This document shows, one piece after another, positions 16,117-25,956 of a stretch of 64,000 nucleotides of DNA; the first letter of the stretch is position 1; every line of letters begins with the position of its first letter. Source of the DNA: Ramlibacter sp. (GTDB taxonomy: Bacteria > Pseudomonadota > Gammaproteobacteria > Burkholderiales > Burkholderiaceae_C). The position numbers and the translations under genes are program-made. Below the pieces are notes generated by a model, which saw nothing but the letters and a program-made list of their open reading frames with translations, ran no database searches and was not told the origin of the DNA. Where the stretch lies: contig NZ_JAQGNQ010000128.1 in NCBI RefSeq assembly GCF_028291745.1, positions 62,001 to 126,000 of the forward strand. Direction: 5' to 3'.

Positions 16117-16751
16117 TGGACGTCGACTTCGCCACGCTCACGGAGTACCAGCGCTACAAGCTGATGGCCAGCCTGATCGTGCCACGGCCGATCGCGCTGG
16201 TCACGACGCTGGGCGAGGGCGGGGTGGTGAACGCAGCGCCCTTCAGCATGTTCAACATGCTGGGTGAAGAGCCGCCGATCGTGATGCTCAGCATCAACCG
16301 GCTGGAGGGCGGCGGCCTGAAGGACACCGCGGCCAATATCGTGCGCAGCCGCGAGTTCGTGGTGCACCTGACCGACGAAGCGATGGCCGAGCAGATGCAC
16401 CGCTGCGGCGAGCGGCTGCCCGCGCACGAAAGCGAACTCGCGCGCGTGGGCCTGCACACGCAGCCCTCGCGCGCGGTGAAGCCGCCGCGCATCGCCGAGG
16501 CGCCGGTCGCCTTCGAGTGCAATCTGTGGGAATTGCTGGAAACGGCGAGCCGGCAGATCTTCATCGGCCGCGTGTTGTGGCTGCACGCCCGCGAAGGCCT
16601 GGTCGACCCGCAGACCTGGCGCGTGCGGCTGCAGGATTACCATCCGGTAGGCCGCTTCGGCGCCAGCTTCTACGTGCGCACGCGGGAGCGGTTCGCGCTG
16701 GGCGAGGGCGCCGCGGCACCGGAGACTCGTACGGGGATTGACGAGATGTAG
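16116..16751 (+). CDS. Flavin reductase-like FMN-binding split-barrel protein
   Basis: A 211-aa protein starting in a TGATG overlap with the BMP gene, the last gene of the operon. It has the flavin-reductase-like domain: YKLMASLIVPRPIALVTT, NAAPFSMFNMLGEEPPIVMLSI, NIVRSREFVVHLTDEAMAEQ and GRVLWLHAREG. Such proteins bind FMN and either supply reduced flavin to a monooxygenase or catalyse small reductions. No monooxygenase lies in the operon, so a direct reductase role, or a partner elsewhere, must be assumed. Confidence 0.82.
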   Translation: MDVDFATLTEYQRYKLMASLIVPRPIALVTTLGEGGVVNAAPFSMFNMLGEEPPIVMLSINRLEGGGLKDTAANIVRSREFVVHLTDEAMAEQMHRCGERLPAHESELARVGLHTQPSRAVKPPRIAEAPVAFECNLWELLETASRQIFIGRVLWLHAREGLVDPQTWRVRLQDYHPVGRFGASFYVRTRERFALGEGAAAPETRTGIDEM

Positions 16752-16779
16752 TGGCTTGGGGCGATGGCTCGATGCTGCG

Positions 16780-16883
16780 ATGTCATTGCGGGCTTGACCC
16801 GCAATCCACGACAGCGGTGGCACGAGCGCCGCCTGGATCCCGGGTCGAGCCCGGGATGACATCCTTTGGCGCGGGATGACATC
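16780..16883. repeat. Family B palindromic repeat with a partial second unit
   Basis: The main unit, 16780-16862, runs from ATGTCATTGCGGGCTTGAC to CCCGGGATGACAT, an inverted arrangement; a partial repeat GCGGGATGACATCC follows. It lies 28 bp after the last gene of the ureide operon and before the convergent aldo/keto reductase gene, so it may help separate the two transcripts. Other copies are at 23365, 29240 and 47950. Confidence 0.75.
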
Positions 16884-16895
16884 CTCTGGCTGACC

Positions 16896-17891
16896 TCAGC
16901 GCTCCGAATCCAGGTGCGCGAGCTGTTCCGGCGCATAGCGGCCGCCCTGCGCTGCTCCCTTGGGCACGGCCCGCGCGATCTCCGCGAGGTCGGCGTCCGT
17001 GAGTTGCAGCGCCAATGCGCCGAGCGCCTCCTGCAAGCGGTCGCGCCGGCGTGCGCCTATCACTGGCACGATGTCCGCTCCCTGCGCCAGCACCCAGGCA
17101 ATCGCGACCTGCGCCACCGTCACGCCCCGGCGTTGCGCGAACTGCCGCAGGGACTCGACCAGTCGCAGGTTGCTCTCGACGTTGCCTTGCGCAAAGCGCG
17201 GCGTCATCGTGCGGAAGTCGCCCGGCGCGCGCTCGCCCGGATTCCAGTGGCCGCTGATCAGGCCGCGCGAGAGCACGCCGTAGGCCGTGATGCCGATGCC
17301 GAGTTCGCGGCATGCGGCCAGGATGCCGTTGTCCTCGATGCTGCGCGAGATCAGCGAGTACTCGATCTGCAGGTCGGCGATCGGGTGCACGGCGGCGGCG
17401 CGGCGGATGGTGGCCGCGCCCACCTCGGACAGGCCGATGTGGCGCACGTACCCCGCCTTCACCATGTCCGCGATCGCGCCGACGGTGTCCTCGATCGGCA
17501 CCTCCGGGTCGAGCCGCGCGGGCCGGTAGATGTCGATGTGATCGACGCGCAGACGCTGCAAGGTATAGGCGAGGAAATTCTTCACCGCCGCCGGCCGCGC
17601 GTCGTAGCCGTTCCAGCGGTGCGCGGCGTCCCGCAAGGCGCCGAACTTGACGCTGAGGAGGACACTGTCGCGTGGGCGGCCGGCGATCGCTTCGGCGATC
17701 AGCATCTCGTTGTGCCCCATGCCGTAGAAGTCGCCGGTGTCCAGCAGGTTGATGCCGGAATCCAGGGCCGCGTGAATGGTCGCGACGCTCTCGCCGCGCT
17801 CCGCCGGGCCGTACATGCCCGACATTCCCATGCATCCCAGCGCGATCCGCGAAACCTCCGGGCCGCTGCGCCCGAGCTTGCATTTGTCCAT
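16896..17891 (-). CDS. Aldo/keto reductase
   Basis: A 331-aa NADPH-dependent oxidoreductase of the AKR (alpha/beta)8-barrel family. GCMGMSG, NLLDTGDFYGMGHNE (catalytic Asp and Tyr) and LLSVKFGAL (catalytic Lys) are present, and VIGARRRDRLQEAL forms the cofactor-phosphate loop. In the strand that normally carries the catalytic His the sequence reads IYRPARLDP, so that His is missing; I know a subgroup with this substitution, so reduced or altered activity is possible. Start at 17891 (MDKCKLG) was chosen over the longer frame. It follows the DapA-like gene by 55 bp on the same strand, probably in one transcript. Confidence 0.88.
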   Translation of the reverse strand: MDKCKLGRSGPEVSRIALGCMGMSGMYGPAERGESVATIHAALDSGINLLDTGDFYGMGHNEMLIAEAIAGRPRDSVLLSVKFGALRDAAHRWNGYDARPAAVKNFLAYTLQRLRVDHIDIYRPARLDPEVPIEDTVGAIADMVKAGYVRHIGLSEVGAATIRRAAAVHPIADLQIEYSLISRSIEDNGILAACRELGIGITAYGVLSRGLISGHWNPGERAPGDFRTMTPRFAQGNVESNLRLVESLRQFAQRRGVTVAQVAIAWVLAQGADIVPVIGARRRDRLQEALGALALQLTDADLAEIARAVPKGAAQGGRYAPEQLAHLDSER

Positions 17892-17946
17892 GCGGGAACG
17901 GTACACGATTCGCGGCGAGGTGTGTGCCGGGACAGCCAGCTGTGGC

Positions 17947-18846
17947 TCAGGCGATGCCGAGCTCGCGGCACACGGCAAGCGCACGCTCCTGGGTGCCGCC
18001 GGGCGCGGCGGGCAAGGGCAGGCGGCACACTCCGGCGTCCAGCCCCAGGAGGGGAAGCAAGGCCTTGATCGCCATCGGAAACACGCAGTCGTCGCTGTTC
18101 ACGTAGGCAAAGGAAGGCTGCAGCCGCGCATTGATCGCGCGCGCCTGCGCCAGCTCTCCGCGGCGCATTGCGCTGATCATCGAAGCGAACAGCGCTGCGG
18201 TCCAATGCGTGGTGGTGCCGACCACGCCGACTGCGCCCACGGCCAGCAGCGGCAAGGTGCAGGCGTCGTCGCCGGAATACAGGTCGAAGTCGGCGTCGGC
18301 CAGCAATGCGGCAGAGGCGGCCGGGTCTGCGGTCGCATCCTTGAGGGCGACGATGTTCGGTACCTCGCGAAGCAGTCGCAGCAGCACCTCGCGGGCAATG
18401 CGTCGCCCGGTGCGCAGCGGCACGTCGTACAGCATCACCGGCAGCGGCGTCGCCTCGGCGATCGCGCGAAAGTGTGCTTCGATGCCCGCCTGCGGTGGGC
18501 GGCTGTAGTACGGGCTGACGGCGATCACTCCGGCGGCGCCGAGCTCCTTCGCCCTTCGTGTGAGCACGACGCTGTGCTGCGTGTCGTTGCTGCCCGTGCC
18601 GGCGACCACCGGAATGGTCACCGCCGCGCAGACGGCGCGGATCAGGTCCAGCCGCTCGGAGTCGCAGAGGACTGTCGCCTCGCCGGTGGTCGCCGCCACC
18701 ACCAGGCCTTCGCTGCCATGCTCCTGCAGCCACCGCGCCAGCTTGCGGGCGCTCTCCAGGTCGAGGTCGCCCCTGGCGTCGAAGGGCGTGACCATCGCGG
18801 TCAGGACGGCGCCCCAATGGCGCGGAGCGGGAATCTGGTCGGGCAT
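17947..18846 (-). CDS. DapA-family (dihydrodipicolinate synthase-like) lyase
   Basis: A 299-aa class I aldolase superfamily member. The Schiff-base Lys is in IVALKDATAD, the Tyr in VMLYDVPLRTGR, the substrate carboxylate loop is VAATTGEATVL, and AGTGSNDTQ is the usual GTGSN motif. The family includes lysine biosynthetic DapA and many catabolic aldolases/dehydratases for sugar acids and keto acids. Placement beside an aldo/keto reductase and away from lysine genes favours a catabolic role. Start 18846 (MPDQIPAPRHWGAV) gives the family-typical length. Confidence 0.82.
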   Translation of the reverse strand: MPDQIPAPRHWGAVLTAMVTPFDARGDLDLESARKLARWLQEHGSEGLVVAATTGEATVLCDSERLDLIRAVCAAVTIPVVAGTGSNDTQHSVVLTRRAKELGAAGVIAVSPYYSRPPQAGIEAHFRAIAEATPLPVMLYDVPLRTGRRIAREVLLRLLREVPNIVALKDATADPAASAALLADADFDLYSGDDACTLPLLAVGAVGVVGTTTHWTAALFASMISAMRRGELAQARAINARLQPSFAYVNSDDCVFPMAIKALLPLLGLDAGVCRLPLPAAPGGTQERALAVCRELGIA

Positions 18847-18955
18847 GGAACGGGCGATGGTAGGCAGGGCGCCTGCCGCCATTGATGCAAAAAGAAGGCA
18901 GCATTGATGCGATCGGTCCGCGCCTGGCGCATTCCGCGGTGCGATCTCTGCATTC

Positions 18956-18970
18956 CATCGCAATGCGATG
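18956..18970. promoter_or_regulatory. 15-bp palindrome, possible operator
   Basis: CATCGCA-A-TGCGATG has perfect 7-bp arms around one central base, 64 bp upstream of the dienelactone-hydrolase-like gene in the 188-bp divergent spacer with the DapA-like gene. It has the shape of a dimeric repressor site. No adjacent regulator gene is available to bind it. Confidence 0.3.
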
Positions 18971-19034
18971 CATGCCGCCTTGCGCCTGCGGGAGACTCGC
19001 GATCCGGAGTTGCCGAATTGCCAATCAGGAGATC

Positions 19035-19958
19035 ATGACCATGCATTCGACCCAGCGCCTCGTTGCCGGCAGCGCCATCCTGCTGGCAGCCATGCTCGCA
19101 GCGTCTGCCTCGTTCGCCGCCGGTATCCAGGCGCTGAATGTGCCGGCCGATGCTTCGTCGCCGGCCATGTCCGGGGCGGTGTGGTATCCCTGCGCGCTGC
19201 CGCCCACGCAGTTGCGGCTGGGCCCATTTCTCGTATCGGCCGCCAGGGACTGCCCGCTTGCAGGTACGAAGTTGCCATTGATCGTGATGTCGCACGGCCG
19301 CGCCGGGACCTTCCTCGGCCATCGCGACACCGCGCAGGCCTTGGCCGACGCCGGATTCATCGTGGCGGCCATTTCGCACCCCGGCGACAACGCGCAGGAC
19401 AGCAGTTCCTCCAACGAGGTGTCGGCGTTCATCCAGCGCCCGGCCGACATCAAGCGGCTGGTCGACCACCTGCTTGGCGCCTGGCCGTCCGCGTCCGTCG
19501 TTGCTGCCGACCGCATCGGCTTCTTCGGTTTTTCGCGCGGCGGCTATACCGGGCTCGTGCTGGCCGGTGCCGTTCCCCGCTTGCGCGAGGGCCAGCCCAC
19601 GCCTGTGGCGCACGACCCCCGCATCAAGGCGGCCGTGATCGCCGATCCCCTGACTCTCTTCTTTGCGCCAGACGCGTTTGGCGCGGTCGGCATCCCGATC
19701 CAGCTCTGGCGCTCCGAGCAGGGCGGCGACGGTGTCACGCCCGAGGGCGTGGCCGCCGTGGCCGTCGGCTTGCCTGCGAAGCCCGACCTTCATACGGTTG
19801 CGGCGGCCGGCCACTTCGCCTTCCTGCCTCCGTGTCCGGAGGCGCTCCGGCAGTCGGCGCGCGAGATCTGTACCGACGCGCCGGGCTTCGACCGCCAGGC
19901 CTTCCACGATGCATTCAACGCGCAGGTGGTGGAGTTCTTCCGGCGCACGCTTCATTGA
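19035..19958 (+). CDS. Dienelactone hydrolase-like secreted alpha/beta hydrolase
   Basis: A 307-aa exported protein with a signal peptide (LVAGSAILLAAMLAASASFAA). The alpha/beta hydrolase core shows LPLIVMSHGRAGTFLGH (oxyanion region) and the nucleophile elbow FFGFSRGGYTG with a Ser nucleophile; AAGHFAFLPP supplies the likely His. It resembles predicted dienelactone-hydrolase-type lipases and esterases (COG4188) rather than the Cys-type dienelactone hydrolase. ATG at 19035 follows a CAGGAGA ribosome binding site. Substrate unknown. Confidence 0.75.
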   Translation: MTMHSTQRLVAGSAILLAAMLAASASFAAGIQALNVPADASSPAMSGAVWYPCALPPTQLRLGPFLVSAARDCPLAGTKLPLIVMSHGRAGTFLGHRDTAQALADAGFIVAAISHPGDNAQDSSSSNEVSAFIQRPADIKRLVDHLLGAWPSASVVAADRIGFFGFSRGGYTGLVLAGAVPRLREGQPTPVAHDPRIKAAVIADPLTLFFAPDAFGAVGIPIQLWRSEQGGDGVTPEGVAAVAVGLPAKPDLHTVAAAGHFAFLPPCPEALRQSAREICTDAPGFDRQAFHDAFNAQVVEFFRRTLH

Positions 19959-20027
19959 CGGTGGCGGACCGCCTCAGAGCAGTGTGGCGGTACCGTCCAG
20001 ATCGTCGCGCTGTCGAGGCGCTGCTTC

Positions 20028-20813
20028 CTACCTCACCGCCGACAGCCCCTGCACGCCGTTGGCCGCGATCGAACGCGCGATGAAGCCCGCACCCACCAGG
20101 TCCGTCACGAAGGCCTGCAGCCAGGCCGCTGCCGCCGGCCGGCCGCGCGGCGTGCCGAGGCCGTGATTGACGATCATGAAGTTGCCTTCGACCATGCGCG
20201 CGTCGTGCAACAGCGCCACCGACTCCAGCAACTGCGGCTTCAGGGCGGCGATGGCATCGGCGCCGCGGCCGTTGAACAGTTCGATCCCCGCCGGCAGGCC
20301 CTTGGTGCGGATCAGGGTTGCGGCGCGCACGGTGCGCGTGAGGTACAGCTCGTACCCCGCCTTCTCGGCCACCGCGATGCGCACACCGGCGCCGTCGACG
20401 TCCGCAGCGGCATGCAATGGCGAATCCTTGTGGACGACGTAGGTGGCCTCGATCTCGGTCATCGGCGGTGAGAAGGCAATGGTGCGCGAGCGCGCCTGCT
20501 CGATGGCGAGCACGGCGACATCCCACGCGTTCGATTCCGCCGCGTCGGCCACTTGCCCGGGGGTGTCGTAGACCACGAACTCCACCGGCACGCCGAGTCG
20601 GGCGCCGAGCTCGCGCATCAGGTCGGCGCTCACCCCGCGCAAGGCGCCGGTGGCCGGGTCCTTCTGGGTGAACAGGGCATTCCCCAGATTCATGCCCGCG
20701 CGCAGCTTGCCCGCTGGGGCAAGTTCAGCGCGGACGGCGTCGGTGAGCGGAGGAGGGGCGGCGTGCAGGGAGGTGAGTGTCATGGCGAGTGCGAGGATAA
20801 GGAGTTTCAGCAT
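20028..20813 (-). CDS. Polar amino-acid-type periplasmic binding protein
   Basis: A 261-aa protein of the bacterial extracellular solute-binding family 3. Signal peptide LKLLILALAMTLTSLHAA is followed by KLRAGMNLGNALFTQKDP, GVSADLMRELGARLGVPVEFVVYD, WDVAVLAIEQARSRTIAFSPPM and VRIAVAEKAGYELYLTRTV, all standard for this fold. No ABC permease or ATPase is adjacent, so it either feeds a distant transporter or is an orphan sensor/receptor. Start 20813 matches the signal peptide. Confidence 0.82.
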   Translation of the reverse strand: MLKLLILALAMTLTSLHAAPPPLTDAVRAELAPAGKLRAGMNLGNALFTQKDPATGALRGVSADLMRELGARLGVPVEFVVYDTPGQVADAAESNAWDVAVLAIEQARSRTIAFSPPMTEIEATYVVHKDSPLHAAADVDGAGVRIAVAEKAGYELYLTRTVRAATLIRTKGLPAGIELFNGRGADAIAALKPQLLESVALLHDARMVEGNFMIVNHGLGTPRGRPAAAAWLQAFVTDLVGAGFIARSIAANGVQGLSAVR

Positions 20814-20904
20814 GGGCGAGCCTCCGTGATCGGATCCGGCGCAGTATTGCGCTTGCGCGGCCGGCACGCAATGCGCGTGGCATGCCTTGCACAAGGCGCC
20901 GAGC

Positions 20905-22578
<1,674 letters not shown>

Positions 22579-22746
22579 GACTCGGTCTCCGGAATGGCGC
22601 AGGTCGCCAGAATAGGACGGGAGCAGGTGGGCGCGGTGCGGTGTTGTCCCGGGGCTGGCAGGCCGTGCGTTGTTTGCAAGCGACCCCCCTGCGACCCAGC
22701 CAGTCCGCCGACTGAGCAGTTCTTCACGTGATTGCCTGCAAACGAA

Positions 22747-22766
22747 GGTAAACGCAAGTGTTTACC
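22747..22766. promoter_or_regulatory. Inverted repeat upstream of the Cache-domain gene
   Basis: GGTAAAC-GCAAGT-GTTTACC, with 7-bp perfect arms, sits 95 bp before the Cache gene within an unusually AT-rich patch (GAAATATTTGGATAC follows). This is the likely promoter/operator region of that gene. The regulator is unknown. Confidence 0.4.
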
Positions 22767-22861
22767 GATTGAAATATTTGGATACATCCGCCAGGATCAC
22801 TTTCGGTGCGGCCCATTCGACGTCCTTGGCCGGCGCTGTTTCCAATCCTCGAGGAGAGTGA

Positions 22862-23347
22862 ATGAGCAAGACTCTGAAGACCTGCGTGGCTGCGGCCCTG
22901 TTCGCCGGCGTCCACGTTTTCACCGCGGCCGCGGCCGCTGCTTCGCCGCACGGCAATGACGCCGAGGCGCAGGAGATGGTGAAGAAAGCCGTCGCCCTGG
23001 TCAATTCGGCCGGCCCGGAGAGCGCCTACAAGACCTTCACCGACCACCCGGGCGGGGCCTTCAAGGACCGCGACCTCTATGTCTTCGTCTATGACTTCGA
23101 TGGCAACTGCCTGGCGCAGGGCGCCAACCCGAAGATGGTGGGCAAGAACCTCATCGGGCTGAGGGACTTCGACGGCAACGAGATGATCAAGGGCCAGGTT
23201 GCCTTGGTGAAGACCAAGGGCAGCGGCTGGTCCGGCCCGTACAAGTTCAACAACCCGGTGACGAACATCGTCGAGGTGAAGAAGGCGTACTGCCAGCGCG
23301 GCGCCGGCGAGACCATCGTGTGCTCAGGGGTTTATTCCGGCCAGTAA
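22862..23347 (+). CDS. Periplasmic single-Cache-domain protein
   Basis: A 161-aa exported protein. The signal peptide LKTCVAAALFAGVHVFTAAAA precedes a Cache-type ligand-binding domain: EMVKKAVALVNSAGPESAYKTF, FKDRDLYVFVYDFDGNCLAQGANPKMVGKNL, and MIKGQVALVKTKGSGWSGPYKF. Cache domains usually sense small molecules in chemoreceptors and kinases; here the domain stands alone without membrane or signalling parts, as in stand-alone periplasmic proteins of many proteobacteria. GAGGAGA lies ahead of the ATG at 22862. Ligand and partner unknown. Confidence 0.8.
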   Translation: MSKTLKTCVAAALFAGVHVFTAAAAAASPHGNDAEAQEMVKKAVALVNSAGPESAYKTFTDHPGGAFKDRDLYVFVYDFDGNCLAQGANPKMVGKNLIGLRDFDGNEMIKGQVALVKTKGSGWSGPYKFNNPVTNIVEVKKAYCQRGAGETIVCSGVYSGQ

Positions 23348-23364
23348 GCGGTTCGGCCGGCAAT

Positions 23365-23497
23365 ATGTCATTGCGGGTTGACCCGCAATTCAGGCCGGAT
23401 GCGCGCACCCAATCATGTCATTGCGGGCTCGACCCGCAATCCACGCCCGATGCGCGTACCCGCTGTCGTGGATCCCGGGTCAAGCCCGGGATGACAT
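23365..23497. repeat. Family B palindromic repeat, tandem units
   Basis: Two units begin ATGTCATTGCGGG at 23365 and 23415; the block ends CCCGGGATGACAT at 23497. It begins 18 bp after the Cache gene and lies before the convergent Liv operon end, a position suited to transcript termination or stability. Confidence 0.78.
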
Positions 23498-23555
23498 CCG
23501 CCGAGACATCCGCCGAGGCATCCGCCGACATCGCCGATCGGCGAAGCAGCCGATC

Positions 23556-25025
23556 TCAAAGGTACATCTCCGCCGCCTCTTCCTCGAAGCGCTCGGGTGC
23601 GCCTTCCCACGCGATCTTGCCGTGGTCCATCACGTAGAGGCGGTCTGCGTGCGGCAATGCGAAGGTGACGTTCTGTTCGCCGAGCAGCACCGTCAGCCCC
23701 GCGTCGCTGCGCAGCCGATGCAGGGCCTTCGACAAGGTCTCCAGGATCACCGGCGCCAGTCCGAGCGTCGGCTCGTCGAGGATCAGCAGGCGCGGCTTCA
23801 TCATCAGCGCGCGCGCGATCGCCAGCATCTGCTGCTCGCCGCCACTGAGCGTGCGCGCGACCTGCGTGGCGCGGTCCCGCAGGATGGGAAAAAGGTCGAA
23901 CAGCCACTCGCGCCGCTCGGTAAGCGCAGCCGGGGCCAGGGCGTGGCCGCCGAGGTCGAGGTTCTCGCGTACGGTCATGTCGCCGAACAGCTCGCGGGTC
24001 TCGGGACACTGCACGATGCCGCCGCGCGCGATCGCGGCAGCGGTCAGCCCGGCGAGCGGCGCGCCGCTCCAGCGCACCTCGCCCGAGTAACGCACCAGGC
24101 CCGAGATCGCATTGAAGAGCGTCGTCTTGCCGGCGCCGTTCAGCCCCACCAGCGCCACGAATTCGCCCTCGCGCACCTGCAGCGACACGCCCTGCACGGC
24201 CAGCGCCTTGCCGTAGCGCACCTCGACGTCGCGCACCTCCAGCAGCGGCGGACCTTCGGCGCTGCGCTCGGGCGCGCGCTCGGCGCGCATCAGGGCGCCA
24301 CCCAGGTAGACGCGCCGCACGGTCTCGTCGCGCATCACCTCGGTGGCCGTCCCCTCCGCGATCTTCTCGCCCAGGTACATGGCCACCGCGCGATCCACGA
24401 GGGCGGCGACGCTCTTGACGTTGTGATCGACCAGCAGCACCGCGCGGCCCTCGGCGCGAAACCCGGAGATCAGCTCGGAGAAGCCGGCGACCTCGGAAGC
24501 GGTGAGGCCCGCGAAGGGCTCGTCGACCAGCAGCAGCTTGGGATGCAGCGCGATGGCCTTGGCGAGTTCCAGCCGGCGCAGGTCGGCGAAGGCCAGGGTC
24601 GGCGGCTTGCGATCGAGCACGCCGCCAAGACCGACGCGCTGCGCGATGGCGCGCGCCTGCTCGGCGACCTCGGCGCTGTGGAAGATCATGCTCAGGCGAT
24701 CGGGGATGAGGGCGACCTGGATGTTCTCCACCACGGTCTGGCGATTGAGCGGCCGCGAATGCTGGAACACCAGCCCGACGCCCAGCCGCGCCACCTTGTG
24801 CGAGGGCAAGCCGGCGATCTCGCGCCCCTCGAAGCGCACCGACCCCGACGTGGGCGGGTCGACGCCCATCACGCTGCGCATCGCGGTGGACTTGCCCGAG
24901 CCGTTCGGACCGATCAGGCCGAGGATCTCGCCGCCCCGGATGGAGAAGCTCAGGTCCTTCACGGCGACCAGGCCGCCGAAGCGCTTGGTCAGTTGCGAGA
25001 CTTCCAGCATCGGCGTCTCAGCCAC
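23556..25025 (-). CDS. Fused branched-chain-type ABC ATPase (LivG-LivF in one polypeptide)
   Basis: A 489-aa protein with two complete ABC ATPase domains. Domain 1 (about 6-247) is LivG-like: Walker A GPNGSGKST at 39-47, Q-loop VFQHSRPL, Walker B LLLVDEP at 164-170. Domain 2 (about 261-489) is LivF-like: Walker A GLNGAGKTT at 294-302, signature LSGGEQQ at 393-399, Walker B LLILDEP at 413-419. The first domain's signature reads LAFADLRRLE instead of the usual LS-GQ-type motif, so that composite ATP site may be weak. In most Liv systems these are separate genes. It overlaps livM by 8 bp. Confidence 0.88.
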   Translation of the reverse strand: MAETPMLEVSQLTKRFGGLVAVKDLSFSIRGGEILGLIGPNGSGKSTAMRSVMGVDPPTSGSVRFEGREIAGLPSHKVARLGVGLVFQHSRPLNRQTVVENIQVALIPDRLSMIFHSAEVAEQARAIAQRVGLGGVLDRKPPTLAFADLRRLELAKAIALHPKLLLVDEPFAGLTASEVAGFSELISGFRAEGRAVLLVDHNVKSVAALVDRAVAMYLGEKIAEGTATEVMRDETVRRVYLGGALMRAERAPERSAEGPPLLEVRDVEVRYGKALAVQGVSLQVREGEFVALVGLNGAGKTTLFNAISGLVRYSGEVRWSGAPLAGLTAAAIARGGIVQCPETRELFGDMTVRENLDLGGHALAPAALTERREWLFDLFPILRDRATQVARTLSGGEQQMLAIARALMMKPRLLILDEPTLGLAPVILETLSKALHRLRSDAGLTVLLGEQNVTFALPHADRLYVMDHGKIAWEGAPERFEEEAAEMYL

Positions 25026-25956
25026 GGTCCCCCCTGCCCTGGAGCATGCCGAGGAAGCCGTTCGGGAAGAACAGCACCACCAGCAGCGCCGCCACCGACA
25101 CCAGCAGCGTGGCCAGTTCGCCGAGCGGCCGCAGCGCCTCGCCGGCGCTGATCAGGAACACGGCGCCGATCGCCGCGCCGATGACCGTGCGGCGCCCACC
25201 CAGCACTGCGGCGACGATGATCTGCACGCCGATCGAGATGTCCACGAAGGTGCCGACGGAGGCCGTGCCCATGTAGAAGACCATCAGCGCGCCAGCCAGC
25301 CCCGAGAAGAAGGCGCTGACGATGAAGGCGAAGAGCTTGTGCTTGGTGACGTTGAAGCCGAGCGCGCCGGCCTGCACCGGGTCTTGCCCGCTCGCCTGCA
25401 GCACCAGGCCGACCGGTGAGCGCGAGAGGCCGTACAGGATGGCGCCGCTCACGGCCATGAAGCCGAAGGCGATCCAGTAGTTGGTGGTCGCGCTCACCGA
25501 GATCACGTCGGGCACCGACAAGCCGATCTCGCCACCGGTGAGGCCGGCAAACACCACGATCATGTTTTGCAGCATCAGCACGGCCACCAGGGTGGTCAGG
25601 CCGAAGTACGGGCCGCGCACGCGCAGCGCGGGCAAGGCCAGCACGACCCCGCCGATCACCGCGGCCACCGCGCCGGCCACGACGCACAGCCACAGCGAGA
25701 CGCCGGGCGACAGGCGCGCATCGAGAATGCCCGCCGTGTACGCACCCAGCCCGATCAGGAAGGTGGGGCCGAAATTCACCTCGCCGGCAAAGCCGAACAG
25801 CAGGTCCCACGACATCGCGAACACCGCCGTGTAGAAGGCGACCGTCAGCAGGCCCAGCACGTAGCCGGAGCCCACGAGAGGGACGCAGGCACCGATCGCC
25901 AGCAGCACCAGGCCGGCGAGCACGGGACGCGATTGCAGCCAGGCCGGTCGCGCCAT
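25018..25956 (-). CDS. Branched-chain amino acid-type ABC permease (LivM-like)
   Basis: A 312-aa integral membrane subunit with about 8-10 hydrophobic segments. The LivM signatures AMSWDLLFGFAGEVNFG and RGPYFGLTTLVAVLMLQN are present, as is the cytoplasmic loop GLVLQASGQDPVQAGALGFNV that contacts the ATPase. The start (MARPAWLQSRP) overlaps the LivH stop. It is part of the compact set receptor - LivH - LivM - fused ATPase on the minus strand. Confidence 0.9.
   Translation of the reverse strand: MARPAWLQSRPVLAGLVLLAIGACVPLVGSGYVLGLLTVAFYTAVFAMSWDLLFGFAGEVNFGPTFLIGLGAYTAGILDARLSPGVSLWLCVVAGAVAAVIGGVVLALPALRVRGPYFGLTTLVAVLMLQNMIVVFAGLTGGEIGLSVPDVISVSATTNYWIAFGFMAVSGAILYGLSRSPVGLVLQASGQDPVQAGALGFNVTKHKLFAFIVSAFFSGLAGALMVFYMGTASVGTFVDISIGVQIIVAAVLGGRRTVIGAAIGAVFLISAGEALRPLGELATLLVSVAALLVVLFFPNGFLGMLQGRGDRG

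Noticed and set aside
17947-18846. Naming the gene dapA
   Set aside because: The fold and Schiff-base Lys match, but the family is mostly catabolic outside lysine operons and the context is an aldo/keto reductase.
23365-23497. Tandem ATGTCATTGCGGG units considered as a CRISPR-like array
   Set aside because: Only two to three imperfect units, no spacers of constant length, no cas genes; they match the dispersed palindromic repeat family.
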